Origin: Psychrobacter piscatorii
GTDB taxonomy: Bacteria; Pseudomonadota; Gammaproteobacteria; Pseudomonadales; Moraxellaceae
DNA: 51,405 bases
Direction: 5' to 3'
Assembly: GCF_001444505.1 (NCBI RefSeq)
Contig: NZ_LNDJ01000049.1
Span: 1-51,405 of the forward strand
Position numbers and translations under genes: made by a program. The notes under the pieces were generated by a model. That model was given only the letters and a program-made list of their open reading frames with translations. It ran no database searches and was not told the DNA's origin. Each line of letters starts with the position of its first letter. Position 1 is the stretch's first letter. Positions 10,545-18,746 of this stretch are shown one piece after another.

Positions 10545-10548
10545 AACA
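10528..10548 (+). repeat. attL core of element 1
   Basis: This 21-bp stretch covers the last 17 bases of the tRNA-Pro gene and four bases beyond. It is repeated exactly at 19458-19478. The first base that differs on each side defines the core. Confidence 0.9.
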
Positions 10549-10555
10549 CTATATT

Positions 10556-10588
10556 AGGGCAGACCGTCATTGACCGTCTGCCCTTTTT
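10556..10588 (+). terminator. Terminator after tRNA-Pro, carried by element 1
   Basis: AGGGCAGAC (10556-10564) pairs with GTCTGCCCT (10576-10584), followed by a run of T. It lies inside the element, just after attL, so it replaces the tRNA's native terminator, which now sits beyond attR at 19494. Confidence 0.85.
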
Positions 10589-10658
10589 CTATGGGCGTTT
10601 CAAACGTTATGTACTACACTATAGCCCATCATAAAGCATGGTAATCCATGTCAAAGTG

Positions 10659-10703
10659 CGGTATATTTTACGGTATATTTTATACCGTCATGGAAATATA
10701 CCG
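10659..10703 (+). promoter_or_regulatory. Left integrase arm-type sites (element 1)
   Basis: Two direct copies of CGGTATATTTTA start at 10659 and 10671, exactly 12 bp apart. Two inverted copies of the core (TATACCG) follow at 10681-10687 and 10697-10703. The direct pair recurs near the other end at 19381-19404, as expected for integrase arm sites. The last inverted copy ends two bases before the int start codon, so binding could also repress int. Confidence 0.6.
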
Positions 10704-10705
10704 TC

Positions 10706-11944
10706 ATGTCATTAACTGATAGCCAAATCAAACGCCTTAAGCCGTCCGATACTTGCACCCCTAGCCGACCTGACAAATATAGTGATGGTAATAACCTACG
10801 CTTATGGGTGCGTAGTACAGGTAGCAAGGTATGGGTAAGTGACTATAAGTATGCAGCCAAGCGCCAAAGCCTAACCATTGGTAAATATCCAGCAATGAGC
10901 CTTGCCGATGCTCGCCAGCGCAACCAACAGATAAAAGACCTGATAAAGCAAGGCATCAACCCTAAGCACGATAAGAAACGCTTGCAAGCCGACACTGACG
11001 GTACAAAGGCATTTGATGCCATAGCAGAACGCTGGCATGACGACCGCAAAGCCCATATTGCCCCTAAGACCTATAGCCGTGATTACTCGCAGTACCAGCG
11101 CGATATTAAGCCTTTCATTGGTCACATGAACATAGAGGACATAACCGCGCCTGATGTTTTAGCCATTGGTAAAGCTATCGAAACGAGGGGCGCACCCGAT
11201 ATGGCAAGGCGTGCAATGCGTCAAACAGGGCAGATATTCAAGCAAGCCATACGTGAGGGCTTAGTAACTCATAACCCAGCCAACGACCTAACCATAGCCT
11301 TAAAACCGCATAAGGTTAAGCATCATAGCCGTGTGACTAGCCAGCAGTTACCTAAACTACTTCAAGACATTGATGCCTATGGTGGTGATTTACTGGTGAA
11401 GCTAGGCTTTTGGTTCTTGTGCTATACGTTCGTGCGGACGCAAGAATTGCGCTTTATGGAATGGAGCGAGATAGACTATCAAGCCAAAATATGGCGCATA
11501 CCAGCCGACAAGATGAAAATGGATAGACCGCACCTAGTACCGCTTGCCCCTCAAGTAATGGCAATTTTAGAGCAGATTAAACAGCTAGGACTTTCGGACA
11601 AGTATGTGTTCTTTAATACCACAACCCGTAAGCCATATAGTGAAAACGCATTTATCACTGCCCTATGGCGCATGGGCTATAAAGGGCGTATGACAGGGCA
11701 CGGCTTCCGTGGACTTGCCAGCACTACCCTACATGAGCAAGGCGCTATGCACGAAGCTATAGAGCTGCAACTGGCACATGAGAAAGAGAACAAAGTAAGC
11801 AAAGCATACAACGGGGCGCAGCACTTAAAATATAGAACAGACATGATGCACCAGTGGGCAAACTTCATTGATGATGCCTACGCTGGCAAGATTGATAACG
11901 TCATTCACGGTAACTTCAAACAACAAGCACAGAAGCATGGGTAA
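10706..11944 (+). CDS. int: Tyrosine integrase of element 1 (DUF4102 arm domain)
   Basis: A 412-residue site-specific recombinase that would join attP with the tRNA-Pro 3' end. Residues 1-90 form the arm-binding DUF4102 domain (LTDSQIKRLKP, SLADARQR). The core-binding domain spans about 100-200. The catalytic domain has R244 (TFVRTQELRF), H332 and R335 (TGHGFR), H358 and nucleophile Y368, all present. No clear Shine-Dalgarno precedes the ATG; instead the upstream DNA is filled with arm-type repeats. It lies next to attL and reads away from the tRNA, as in P4-type islands. Confidence 0.95.
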   Translation: MSLTDSQIKRLKPSDTCTPSRPDKYSDGNNLRLWVRSTGSKVWVSDYKYAAKRQSLTIGKYPAMSLADARQRNQQIKDLIKQGINPKHDKKRLQADTDGTKAFDAIAERWHDDRKAHIAPKTYSRDYSQYQRDIKPFIGHMNIEDITAPDVLAIGKAIETRGAPDMARRAMRQTGQIFKQAIREGLVTHNPANDLTIALKPHKVKHHSRVTSQQLPKLLQDIDAYGGDLLVKLGFWFLCYTFVRTQELRFMEWSEIDYQAKIWRIPADKMKMDRPHLVPLAPQVMAILEQIKQLGLSDKYVFFNTTTRKPYSENAFITALWRMGYKGRMTGHGFRGLASTTLHEQGAMHEAIELQLAHEKENKVSKAYNGAQHLKYRTDMMHQWANFIDDAYAGKIDNVIHGNFKQQAQKHG

Positions 11945-11964
11945 CGCCATGTGACAACGACCAT

Positions 11965-12061
11965 GCAAGGCTAGGGGTTGCTCCCGAACGACAGCTATTC
12001 ACACCCTTATGCTGTCACTGCCTTGCACCTATTTTGATTTAAGGGTGTAGGGGTGTGAATA
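11965..12061 (+). promoter_or_regulatory. Structured leader RNA, possible switch (element 1)
   Basis: Between int and the next gene lies a nested hairpin: GCAAGGC (11965-11971) with GCCTTGC (12020-12026), and inside it GACAGC (11990-11995) with GCTGTC (12011-12016). Loop bases 11996-12006 (TATTCACACCC) are perfectly complementary over 11 bp to 12051-12061 (GGGTGTGAATA), which covers the ribosome site and the A of the next start codon. The loop segment 12001-12009 is also perfectly complementary (9 bp) to 12040-12048, so two pairings compete. The same arrangement occurs in element 2 at 41303-41398 with a compensating change. It may also terminate int transcription. Confidence 0.6.
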
Positions 12062-13272
12062 TGAGTTTAATAGATAGGCTTATAGAGCCGATAAATGACT
12101 ATATTAGCTTTAGGGATTTTCTCTGTCATCTATCAGGGCTTAATAATCAGCCAGTTTATGAGGTAGTTACTTACTTATTACATCATGATCTATCTGATAA
12201 AGATTTTTACTATATTGATGGGAACTACAAGATAATAAAGGCTGATTTAAACGATAAGTCTATAAAGTGTTTTTTGACTGGAATTCAAATGTCGGTGATC
12301 TTTGGTGCCGATGACTGGATATTCCATAACGGTAAAAGTTTAGAACAATTAAGCGATGACGTTAGGAGGCAAGTAACAAAATTTACCTTTGATAATATGC
12401 ACTCGTTTTTTAAAATATCCGACTTACTAAGCTTTGAACCTTTAAAAGACTTACTGCATTTTGATATTACAGATAGCAATCAGCCTAAAACAAGCACGCT
12501 AAAGCATCAACAATTAGGTGCCAATCAAAAGATTTTAATCACCTACGCGCTATTTACCCATGACCAGTTGGTATGCTTAATCATTAACGAGAACCCAGAA
12601 TTTATAAAACAAGACGAGGAGTATCTTACTCATTGGCGAATGGTTGACATTGCGTTGGAGTCAAAGGAACTGGTACCGCTTAAAGGTACGCAAAATATCC
12701 CAGCTCAACAGGTCAAGGTATGGCTGGCACGCAATAACTATATTTACAAAGACTTTAACGACAATATGCCAGCCGACCCAATAACACAGGTTAAAGAGCT
12801 AACAGCACAGCTAACAGATGCACAAGCGACCATTAAGCAGATCACTAATGATTATCAAAAAGCACTAGAAAAAATAGAGGCAAAGGATCAATCTGCTGAT
12901 AGCTTTAAGATGGGCAACCCAACAGTAGCGTATGACGAACCTGAAACCATTGAACAATTTAGAGAGTCGCTGGCAGCCGCCAATGCCAAAATAGTAGACC
13001 TCGATAGCCAGCTCACACAAGCTAGGGTAGATTTTGAACAAGCCATTATCAATAATAAGGCTTTATACACCACACCAGCCATTAACATAATGAATGCAGT
13101 TATCACAGAGTTTTGGATTAACTACCACCCTGACCAGCCAGCACCTAAACAAAGCACTATTACAAAATGGATAATAGATAACTTTGATGGTATATCGGAC
13201 GCTTTAGCATTAAATATTGATAAAGTTTGCCGTCATAGCGATGCGCGAAGTGGTGGAAAATATAAAAGATAG
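12061..13272 (+). CDS. Element 1 protein of unknown function with coiled coil
   Basis: I do not recognise this protein. From ATG 12061 it has 403 residues (an in-frame GTG at 12055 would add two). I prefer 12061 because the homologue in element 2 (41398) aligns there: MSLIDRLIEP...YISFRDFL against MALLDTLKDR...YISFWGLV. A globular N-terminal half is followed by a coiled coil (about 240-270), a shared linker (SFKMGNPTVAYDEPETIEQF, about 298-317), a second coil and a short C-terminal helical domain with a basic tail (SDARSGGKYKR). A DNA- or partner-binding role is possible but unproven. Its ribosome site is covered by the leader RNA described above. Confidence 0.8.
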   Translation: MSLIDRLIEPINDYISFRDFLCHLSGLNNQPVYEVVTYLLHHDLSDKDFYYIDGNYKIIKADLNDKSIKCFLTGIQMSVIFGADDWIFHNGKSLEQLSDDVRRQVTKFTFDNMHSFFKISDLLSFEPLKDLLHFDITDSNQPKTSTLKHQQLGANQKILITYALFTHDQLVCLIINENPEFIKQDEEYLTHWRMVDIALESKELVPLKGTQNIPAQQVKVWLARNNYIYKDFNDNMPADPITQVKELTAQLTDAQATIKQITNDYQKALEKIEAKDQSADSFKMGNPTVAYDEPETIEQFRESLAAANAKIVDLDSQLTQARVDFEQAIINNKALYTTPAINIMNAVITEFWINYHPDQPAPKQSTITKWIIDNFDGISDALALNIDKVCRHSDARSGGKYKR

Positions 13273-13305
13273 CTAGATTTTTAATCTATTGCTATAAGGT
13301 CAATG

Positions 13306-13330
13306 AACCCTTGTCTATCAAGGGTTTTTT
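13306..13330 (+). terminator. Terminator after the element 1 coiled-coil gene
   Basis: Perfect 8-bp stem AACCCTTG / CAAGGGTT with loop TCTAT, followed by TTTT. It separates the int/coiled-coil unit from the alpA operon. Confidence 0.88.
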
Positions 13331-13467
13331 AATGCCCTCATATCAATACTATTGCCCTTACGTCATAGCAATAGCACTTGCCTGATAGCCAATACCACCG
13401 CCTAACATAGACCCATACAAGATAAGCCATTACCTACCGTAGTGGCACTTAGTACGGAGTCATTGAC

Positions 13468-13764
13468 ATGACAGACCACATCAATATAGATAATCCCGTT
13501 ATCGCTTTCGCTGATGACACAGCACACAGCATTGAACAAATAGCCGAAAGCCTAAACGTCAAATATCTACCACCGCAAGGCATGAGCCGTGCCAGCCAGC
13601 TAATACCATTCTTACCGTTTGGTACCAGCACCTTATGGGCATGGTCACGCGATGGACGCTTCCCAGCACCAGTAAAACTATCCCCTACTATGACGGCATG
13701 GCGCAATGCTGATGTAATCGAGTGGCTGGAAAGTCACACCTCAACCACTAGCGAGGAGGTGTAA
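13468..13764 (+). CDS. AlpA-like transcriptional regulator (element 1)
   Basis: A 98-residue protein whose second half fits AlpA/MerR-like winged helices: LIPFLPFGTSTLWAWSRDGRFPAPVKLSPTMTAWRNADVIEWLES. The pattern helix, then FPxPVKL, then W+xxDVxxWL is shared with the element 2 regulator (42431-42706). AlpA proteins of P4-like islands activate element genes or excision. GGAG lies eight bases upstream. It starts the operon of tightly packed genes that ends with the primase/helicase. The first 25 residues are extra compared with minimal AlpA. Confidence 0.8.
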   Translation: MTDHINIDNPVIAFADDTAHSIEQIAESLNVKYLPPQGMSRASQLIPFLPFGTSTLWAWSRDGRFPAPVKLSPTMTAWRNADVIEWLESHTSTTSEEV

Positions 13765-13767
13765 GCC

Positions 13768-14049
13768 ATGACTACTACAGCAACCGCACCCGTTACCAAT
13801 GAGCAAGCACCCAAGACCCAAATAGAGATTGTTAGAGCGCATCTAATGACAGGCGCAACTATTACCACATGGGACGCTTACCGCTTCTATCAAATCACTT
13901 GCCTAGCACAGCGCATACATGACTTGAGAAGTCAGGGCTTAGTCATTCAAAGCGAGATAGTCACCCATAACGACAAGCGTTTTTCGGTTTATTGGCTTGA
14001 TGAACAAACCTTACTTGAAAGCGAACTATCTAATAGTGAGGTGAACTAA
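13768..14049 (+). CDS. Small winged-helix protein (HTH_39-like, element 1)
   Basis: A 93-residue protein whose centre, ITTWDAYRFYQITCLAQRIH followed by DLRSQGLVIQSE, matches the helix-turn-helix family seen in phage and plasmid genes where short proteins read AxxxYxIxxLxxRIxDLRxxG. The C-terminal wing is KRFSVYW. It starts three bases after alpA stops and ends directly before the next ATG, so it belongs to the same operon. The element 2 homologue is at 42710-42964. DNA binding is inferred from the fold; the target is unknown. Confidence 0.7.
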   Translation: MTTTATAPVTNEQAPKTQIEIVRAHLMTGATITTWDAYRFYQITCLAQRIHDLRSQGLVIQSEIVTHNDKRFSVYWLDEQTLLESELSNSEVN

Positions 14050-14328
14050 ATGAGCGTAACCGAACAGTTAGAAGTCCTAGAGCCGCGCCTAGTGGCAGTG
14101 GACACTTATACGCTGTGCCATGTGGACGATTACATACAAGACATATCGAATGATTGTGAAAGCCTTGCTTATGCCTTGAACCTGATAGAAACCAGCGACC
14201 CAGCAAGCAAAGGCGTGATTGTGGCGGTACGTTCTGCACTACTGGCACACAGCGAACACGCCAGCAAAATGAGCGCGGACATCATGGGCGAGCTAATCAC
14301 ACAAGACGAGGTATCAATCAATGAGTAA
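14050..14328 (+). CDS. Small helical protein, family A, copy 1 (element 1)
   Basis: A 92-residue acidic protein of unknown function. The pattern DCESLAYALNLIE...SKGVIVAVRSALLAHS (about 36-75) recurs in the next gene and in the element 2 protein at 42961-43248, so this is a small family found in these elements. It looks all-helical with no signal or membrane segment. The ATG directly follows the stop of the previous gene, and the end overlaps the next gene by eight bases. A multimeric or regulatory role is a guess. Confidence 0.65.
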   Translation: MSVTEQLEVLEPRLVAVDTYTLCHVDDYIQDISNDCESLAYALNLIETSDPASKGVIVAVRSALLAHSEHASKMSADIMGELITQDEVSINE

Positions 14329-14572
14329 TCAAATATCAGTATCAGCCGACCAGCTAGAAAGTATCAATGAGCAGATAGTGCTACTCGATATTGATACCAG
14401 TCATCTAGCAATGGCATTGCAAGCCGTGCAAGTAGATTGCGCGGTATCAGGTGGCGTTATTAATACCGTCATAACTGCGCTAAGAGCTGCGTCAAAGTCG
14501 CTGGAGGGCATTACTGACGAATTAGACTACATGCTTACCACAGCGAAGCAGGAGGTAACAGACCATGAGTGA
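14321..14572 (+). CDS. Small helical protein, family A, copy 2 (element 1)
   Basis: An 83-residue protein related to the previous gene: DTSHLAMALQAVQ...SGGVINTVITALRAAS. It probably arose by tandem duplication. Element 2 has only one such gene, whose last residues (KDHE) resemble the end of this copy (TDHE). In both cases the end overlaps the next gene by eight bases in the same way (ATGAGT shared). Function unknown. Confidence 0.65.
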   Translation: MSNQISVSADQLESINEQIVLLDIDTSHLAMALQAVQVDCAVSGGVINTVITALRAASKSLEGITDELDYMLTTAKQEVTDHE

Positions 14573-15083
14573 TAAGACTAGAACCAATCCAAAGCCCCAG
14601 CACGGGGCACAGGCTGGCAAGCGTGGCTTACTGCTAAGGTTTACTATCTTTATGGCATGGGTGGCTGGCATTGGCTTACTACTGTCATTGGTGACTTGCA
14701 AGCCAGCCAGCGCAAAACAGATTGCAACCGATGATAACAGCGGTTACTATATAGACCTCTCAAATTCTACAAGCGGACAAGCCAGCCGTGACTTTTTGGC
14801 TTTTTTTGTGCCTGATAATAGCCCAGCCTCTCAAGCTGTCACTATGCCATCAAGCACAGCCCCAAACACGCATTTAAGCGCATCAAGGGGGCATTCCCTC
14901 ATATCTATAGCAAATCACTTGCTAACCGACTATGACGGGTTGACGCTGCAAAATACAATAGCCGTAAGGCGAATATGCAGGGCGGTTTCTTGTAGAACCG
15001 AGAGTAAGACCCGTCACCCTATATCTTTACTGTATAGCGTGGCATTAACTCAAAAACTACAAGGAGCTATCCATCATGGGTAA
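14565..15083 (+). CDS. Single-membrane-segment protein (element 1)
   Basis: A 172-residue protein with a long basic N-terminal region ending in GKRGLLLRF, a hydrophobic stretch FMAWVAGIGLLLSLVTC (about 28-45) and then a polar Ser/Thr-rich tail. The cysteine at the end of the hydrophobic stretch resembles a lipoprotein site, though LVTC is not an ideal lipobox; in the element 2 homologue (43241-43435) the same place reads LIAC, which is. It is likely anchored to the inner membrane with the tail outside. The tail has no recognised domain. Function unknown. Confidence 0.6.
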   Translation: MSDKTRTNPKPQHGAQAGKRGLLLRFTIFMAWVAGIGLLLSLVTCKPASAKQIATDDNSGYYIDLSNSTSGQASRDFLAFFVPDNSPASQAVTMPSSTAPNTHLSASRGHSLISIANHLLTDYDGLTLQNTIAVRRICRAVSCRTESKTRHPISLLYSVALTQKLQGAIHHG

Positions 15084-15690
15084 TTCAATCCGCACGACCT
15101 CAAACACTCAAAACACCCCTACACTAGCCACATTCAAAGCTGGTGACAGTGTTCTATGTCCATCATTAAGCTTTACCTCGTTTGTGCTGACAGCCGACCC
15201 ATACGGCAAGCGTGACCTATTGGCACTTACTCACGATGGCAGCAACATCTACTACGATAATAAAGGTTATTTTGTCCCGTCACGCGACAAAGAAACAGGC
15301 GATTATCAACCGTCATTATTCCAAGATACCGAAGCCAACCGCCAAGCGATAGCCACGCTATATAACGGCAGGTTTACTACTCAAGCCGATCAACGCAAAG
15401 TAATAGACACCACCGAAGCAGACGACAAAATAGTCGTCACTATGTCGTCACATGACCTATCTCACATTACTAGCGACATTTACGGGGCAGCCAATGCCTT
15501 ACATGATGTTGGTTATCTGCTAGGGCTTATCTACTACGGCAAGATAGAGGGGGAAGCCGTTAAGTCTATGGCACGTTTGGCACATGACGCTACTAACACA
15601 TGGGAGGACATACTCCGCACTCAACTGGATATTATTAACGAACCTCTAGCAATGACTGGTTACAGCAAGGTGGGGGTAGATAATGAGTAA
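15076..15690 (+). CDS. Element 1 protein of unknown function (204 aa)
   Basis: I do not recognise this protein. The N-terminal half has a beta-rich pattern (FKAGDSVLCPSLSFTSFVLT, then LLALTHDGSNIYYDNKGYFV). The C-terminal part, SDIYGAANALHDVGYLLGLI followed by EAVKSMARLAHD, has the same helix-loop-helix rhythm as the small family A proteins just upstream and may be a fusion of that unit to another domain. It overlaps its neighbours by eight bases on each side and has no counterpart in element 2. Confidence 0.6.
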   Translation: MGNSIRTTSNTQNTPTLATFKAGDSVLCPSLSFTSFVLTADPYGKRDLLALTHDGSNIYYDNKGYFVPSRDKETGDYQPSLFQDTEANRQAIATLYNGRFTTQADQRKVIDTTEADDKIVVTMSSHDLSHITSDIYGAANALHDVGYLLGLIYYGKIEGEAVKSMARLAHDATNTWEDILRTQLDIINEPLAMTGYSKVGVDNE

Positions 15691-15880
15691 TTTAACCCGT
15701 TCAAATCGACCATTAAATGCTCACCAAAAGCCGTCAAAAATTATTCCCTATGTCCCGTTACAGCCGAAAATAAATGAGTTTTTAGCTGGTTATTTTCACC
15801 CCTTGAAAAGCGTATTTTTTAGGCTGGCAGGTACCACAAAACTTGCCATTATTTGCAGCATGTGGAGGGTTCAATTATGA
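15683..15880 (+). CDS. Small element 1 protein (65 aa)
   Basis: A 65-residue protein overlapping the previous gene by eight bases and the next by four (ATGA-type junction). It begins MSNLTRSNRPLNAHQKPSKI and has a modest hydrophobic patch near the end (LAIICSMW). I see no family match. Its place in the chain of overlapping genes supports translation, but element 2 has no clear equivalent. Confidence 0.45.
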   Translation: MSNLTRSNRPLNAHQKPSKIIPYVPLQPKINEFLAGYFHPLKSVFFRLAGTTKLAIICSMWRVQL

Positions 15881-15993
15881 AGCTTTACCCACAGCCAAAA
15901 CAAAGCCGTAAGTATGCAAAGCGTAAGAGCTACTACAAGAAATATAGAGCCGAGCGCAAGCCGAACCAGCCGCAAGCAAGGGGGAAAAGATGA
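15877..15993 (+). CDS. Tiny basic protein coupled to the primase (element 1)
   Basis: A 38-residue, strongly basic protein, MKLYPQPKQSRKYAKRKSYY followed by KKYRAERKPNQPQARGKR. GGAGGG lies seven bases upstream. Its stop overlaps the primase start (ATGA). A shorter relative, also overlapping the primase start, is in element 2 (43432-43503) and keeps YYKxYR, PNQ and QARG. Conservation in both elements suggests a real product, perhaps a nucleic-acid binding cofactor, or a coupling peptide that sets primase translation. Confidence 0.6.
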   Translation: MKLYPQPKQSRKYAKRKSYYKKYRAERKPNQPQARGKR

Positions 15994-18494
15994 CCACCAC
16001 ACCACAAACAGACAGCCAAGAAAAAGCCCGTGCATTTAGCACAGGCTTTACATTGGTAATGAATAGTTTTGATGCAGTCACACGACAAGGACTGGCAAAC
16101 GATAAGCTATTGCTGAAACTATTTGACCTACTACCGCCTAATAGCTTGCTTAACGTCACAGACAATCTTACTACAGGTGACGCATCAATAGTACCGACAG
16201 ATGGCACGATAGGCTTACGATTGACCGATAAACAAGGCGATATTGTAGGTGCAATATTCTACACACCAAACAGCAAAGCTAAGCCCATTGTCATTGACCC
16301 TACAGGGTATGGCGCTATCGTCATTGGTGACACTAACAGAGCCAATGAGTTGATAGCCCTTGATGGTTTAGATAATGGCATAGATGCTTATGCGTGCCTG
16401 ATGGCTAGTAATAAGACCGTTATTGTTAGCCCTCAAAAAACAAGGCAGTGCTTTAAAAAGATGGTACAGCATTGGAGTAGCGGATCACTGCTAACCGTAC
16501 CGATGACACTTACTGATAAAGGCATGATAAACCTATTGGCAGGTGTGAATGCTAGGGCATTGGTTACTATGGCTGATATTGTCACGATGCTACATGCTAA
16601 TAACAGCTATGAAGCAATACTGGCAGATGATGATAGCCAAATCATTAATCTAAAAGATACTGCTTACTATCCTGAATGGCGCGATGATCCACAGCTTAAT
16701 GAACCGATGGTTTATTCTGATGGACGTTTTGAGCTATACCATGACGGACTGTTTTTTGTGAAGTATAACGATGACGACCCAGCAAACATAACCTTTAAGT
16801 TTAAGGCGTTTATTTGTTCACCGATTGAGGTTATCGCTAAGACACGGGACAAAAGCAGCGTTACATGGGGGCGGTTATTACAATGGCGTGATGATGATAA
16901 CGTGCTGCATAAATGGGCAATGCCGTCATCGCTATTACAAGGTGATGCCCGTGAGTATCGTAGAGAGCTAGCCAGTCAAGGATTGAACATTACCACCAAC
17001 CCCAAACAGCGCAATTACTTAGACACCTATATTCAGGACTACCCTATTCACAAACGGGCGTTATGCGTGGATAAGCTGGGCTGGCATGGTGAGCAATATA
17101 TATTACCCGATGGTGCGATAGGCAACGATGGCAAGGAGTTGATTGTTTACCAGTCTGCCCATGCAATCAATAGCACCATAGCCCAGCAAGGCACGCTTGC
17201 ACAATGGCGTGATGAATTATGCAAACCACTAGCCGAACAGAGCCGTTTTGTTTTCTCTATTGCTTGCGCGTTTGCTGGTCAATTACTGGAATTGCTTGAT
17301 GATGACGGGGGCGGTTTTCATATCTTGGGATCATCAAGCATGGGCAAGTCTTTATCGCTTAAAGTAGCTGCTAGTGTATGGGGTAATCCTGATAACTACA
17401 GTAAGACATGGCGCAGCACTGACAACGCATTGGAGGGCACAGCAAGCGAGCATAACGACAGTTTTTTACCCCTCGATGAAATTAGTGAAAGCGACCCTAA
17501 AATAATAGGTAAAGCGGCTTATATGCTAGCTAATGGAAAGCCTAAAGGTAGAAGCACCACCACAGGACATAACCGCACTGCTAAGACATGGCGCATTATT
17601 TTCTTATCTAATGGCGAGGAGTCGCTACAGAACTTCATGGCACAAGCAGGACAAAAAACTAATGCAGGTATTGAGGTTCGAGTGGCGCATATAGATGCTG
17701 ATGCTGGCAAAGGCTATAAAACGTTTGATAGTTTGGTACTAGCAGACACAGGCGCAGCACAAGCCGATAAGATCAAGGAGTTATCACACACTTACTATGG
17801 TGTAGCTGGCATGGCATGGTTAGATCACATTACCAGCGACAAAGCAGCGACCACAGCCGCCGCTAAGCAGCTTGTCAGTGACTTTATGAGCCAATACACA
17901 GACCTTGCACCACAAGCGCATAGAGTAGCTAGAAGGTTCGCTATTGTGGCTGCTGCTGGTGAAATGGCAACAGGTGCAGACATAACAGGCTGGCAAGCAG
18001 GACAAGCTACTACAGCCGTTATGACATGCTTAGATAATTGGCTTGATAACTATGGGCGTGATGGTGAGCATGAGCAGCGCCAAATCATAGACCATATCAA
18101 GGCATTTATTGAACAGCATGGATCAAGTCGCTTTCAACCTTGCTATAGAAACACGCGCTTAGACTTTGAGGAAAGAACCCCCAACCGTGTAGGTTATCGC
18201 AATATGGAAACAGGGGATTATTATTTTTCTAAGGGAACTTTTGATAGCGTATGTGCGCCTTTTGGTAAAAAGAAAGTCTTACAAGTGTTAGAGGAAGCCA
18301 ACCTATTACTACTCAATCAAGGTGATCGTAAAACCTATAAAGCGCCTGATACTTTATTTAGTGGCAAGCAACGCCCGTCTGTTTATGCGGTTACTGCTAA
18401 CATACTTTGTTGTGAACCTATGAAAAAGGACGGGACAAACGGGACGAACGGGACAAGCTATATGCAGCAAGGGATTGCGCTGTCCCATTGCTAA
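15990..18494 (+). CDS. DUF927-type primase/helicase (replication protein, element 1)
   Basis: An 834-residue replication protein. The DUF927 helicase-like domain (about 240-620) has Walker A GSSSMGKS (447-454), Walker B FLPLDEIS (D496, E497) and a sensor-like segment WRIIFLSNGEE. The N-terminal region (about 70-220) includes LLAGVNARALVTMADIV and is shared with the otherwise different element 2 protein (LAGVNAIAHITIDTI). Such proteins unwind and prime element DNA. The 3' end of the gene itself contains three CGGGAC iterons, which encode the residues GTNGTNGTS. The start overlaps the tiny basic gene. Confidence 0.85.
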   Translation: MTTTPQTDSQEKARAFSTGFTLVMNSFDAVTRQGLANDKLLLKLFDLLPPNSLLNVTDNLTTGDASIVPTDGTIGLRLTDKQGDIVGAIFYTPNSKAKPIVIDPTGYGAIVIGDTNRANELIALDGLDNGIDAYACLMASNKTVIVSPQKTRQCFKKMVQHWSSGSLLTVPMTLTDKGMINLLAGVNARALVTMADIVTMLHANNSYEAILADDDSQIINLKDTAYYPEWRDDPQLNEPMVYSDGRFELYHDGLFFVKYNDDDPANITFKFKAFICSPIEVIAKTRDKSSVTWGRLLQWRDDDNVLHKWAMPSSLLQGDAREYRRELASQGLNITTNPKQRNYLDTYIQDYPIHKRALCVDKLGWHGEQYILPDGAIGNDGKELIVYQSAHAINSTIAQQGTLAQWRDELCKPLAEQSRFVFSIACAFAGQLLELLDDDGGGFHILGSSSMGKSLSLKVAASVWGNPDNYSKTWRSTDNALEGTASEHNDSFLPLDEISESDPKIIGKAAYMLANGKPKGRSTTTGHNRTAKTWRIIFLSNGEESLQNFMAQAGQKTNAGIEVRVAHIDADAGKGYKTFDSLVLADTGAAQADKIKELSHTYYGVAGMAWLDHITSDKAATTAAAKQLVSDFMSQYTDLAPQAHRVARRFAIVAAAGEMATGADITGWQAGQATTAVMTCLDNWLDNYGRDGEHEQRQIIDHIKAFIEQHGSSRFQPCYRNTRLDFEERTPNRVGYRNMETGDYYFSKGTFDSVCAPFGKKKVLQVLEEANLLLLNQGDRKTYKAPDTLFSGKQRPSVYAVTANILCCEPMKKDGTNGTNGTSYMQQGIALSHC

Positions 18495-18630
18495 AAACCG
18501 TAACGGGACGAACGGGACAGGATTTTGCATTTTAACTTTTCTGTCCCGTCTGTCCCATTGCTAGAAACATAAACGGGACGGCTGTAAGCCATATCACGTA
18601 AGGGCTGTCCCGTCTGTCCCGTCTGTCCCA
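18431..18630. repeat. Mirror-symmetric CGGGAC iteron array, probable origin (element 1)
   Basis: Twelve copies of CGGGAC (allowing TGGGAC) occur in 200 bp: forward at 18431, 18440, 18449; reverse at 18482; forward at 18504, 18513; reverse at 18543, 18552; forward at 18574; reverse at 18607, 18616, 18625. Neighbours within a block are 9 bp apart. Every forward copy has a reverse partner whose coordinates sum to 37061, so the whole array is symmetric about 18530.5 although the spacers differ. The centre is A/T-rich. It starts within the helicase gene, as origins of satellite replication proteins often do. Confidence 0.75.
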
Positions 18631-18663
18631 TGCAAAAACATAGGGTACAGAAAAAATAATCAA

Positions 18664-18692
18664 AGGTAGGCGTTTAGCGTCTGCCTTTTTTT
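18664..18692 (+). terminator. Terminator after the element 1 replication module
   Basis: AGGTAGGCG (18664-18672) pairs with CGTCTGCCT (18678-18686), followed by seven T. Element 2 has a clearly related terminator at 46135-46163 in the same relative place. Confidence 0.85.
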
Positions 18693-18746
18693 GTACCTGA
18701 TTAAAAGACGAAAGGCGCACATTAATACTACTCTCAAGGTATAAAT

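Noticed and set aside
18431-18630. Regularly spaced short repeats that might be taken for a CRISPR array
   Set aside because: The repeats are only 6-9 bp, occur in both orientations with a 9-bp step, and no cas genes are near. Iterons fit better.
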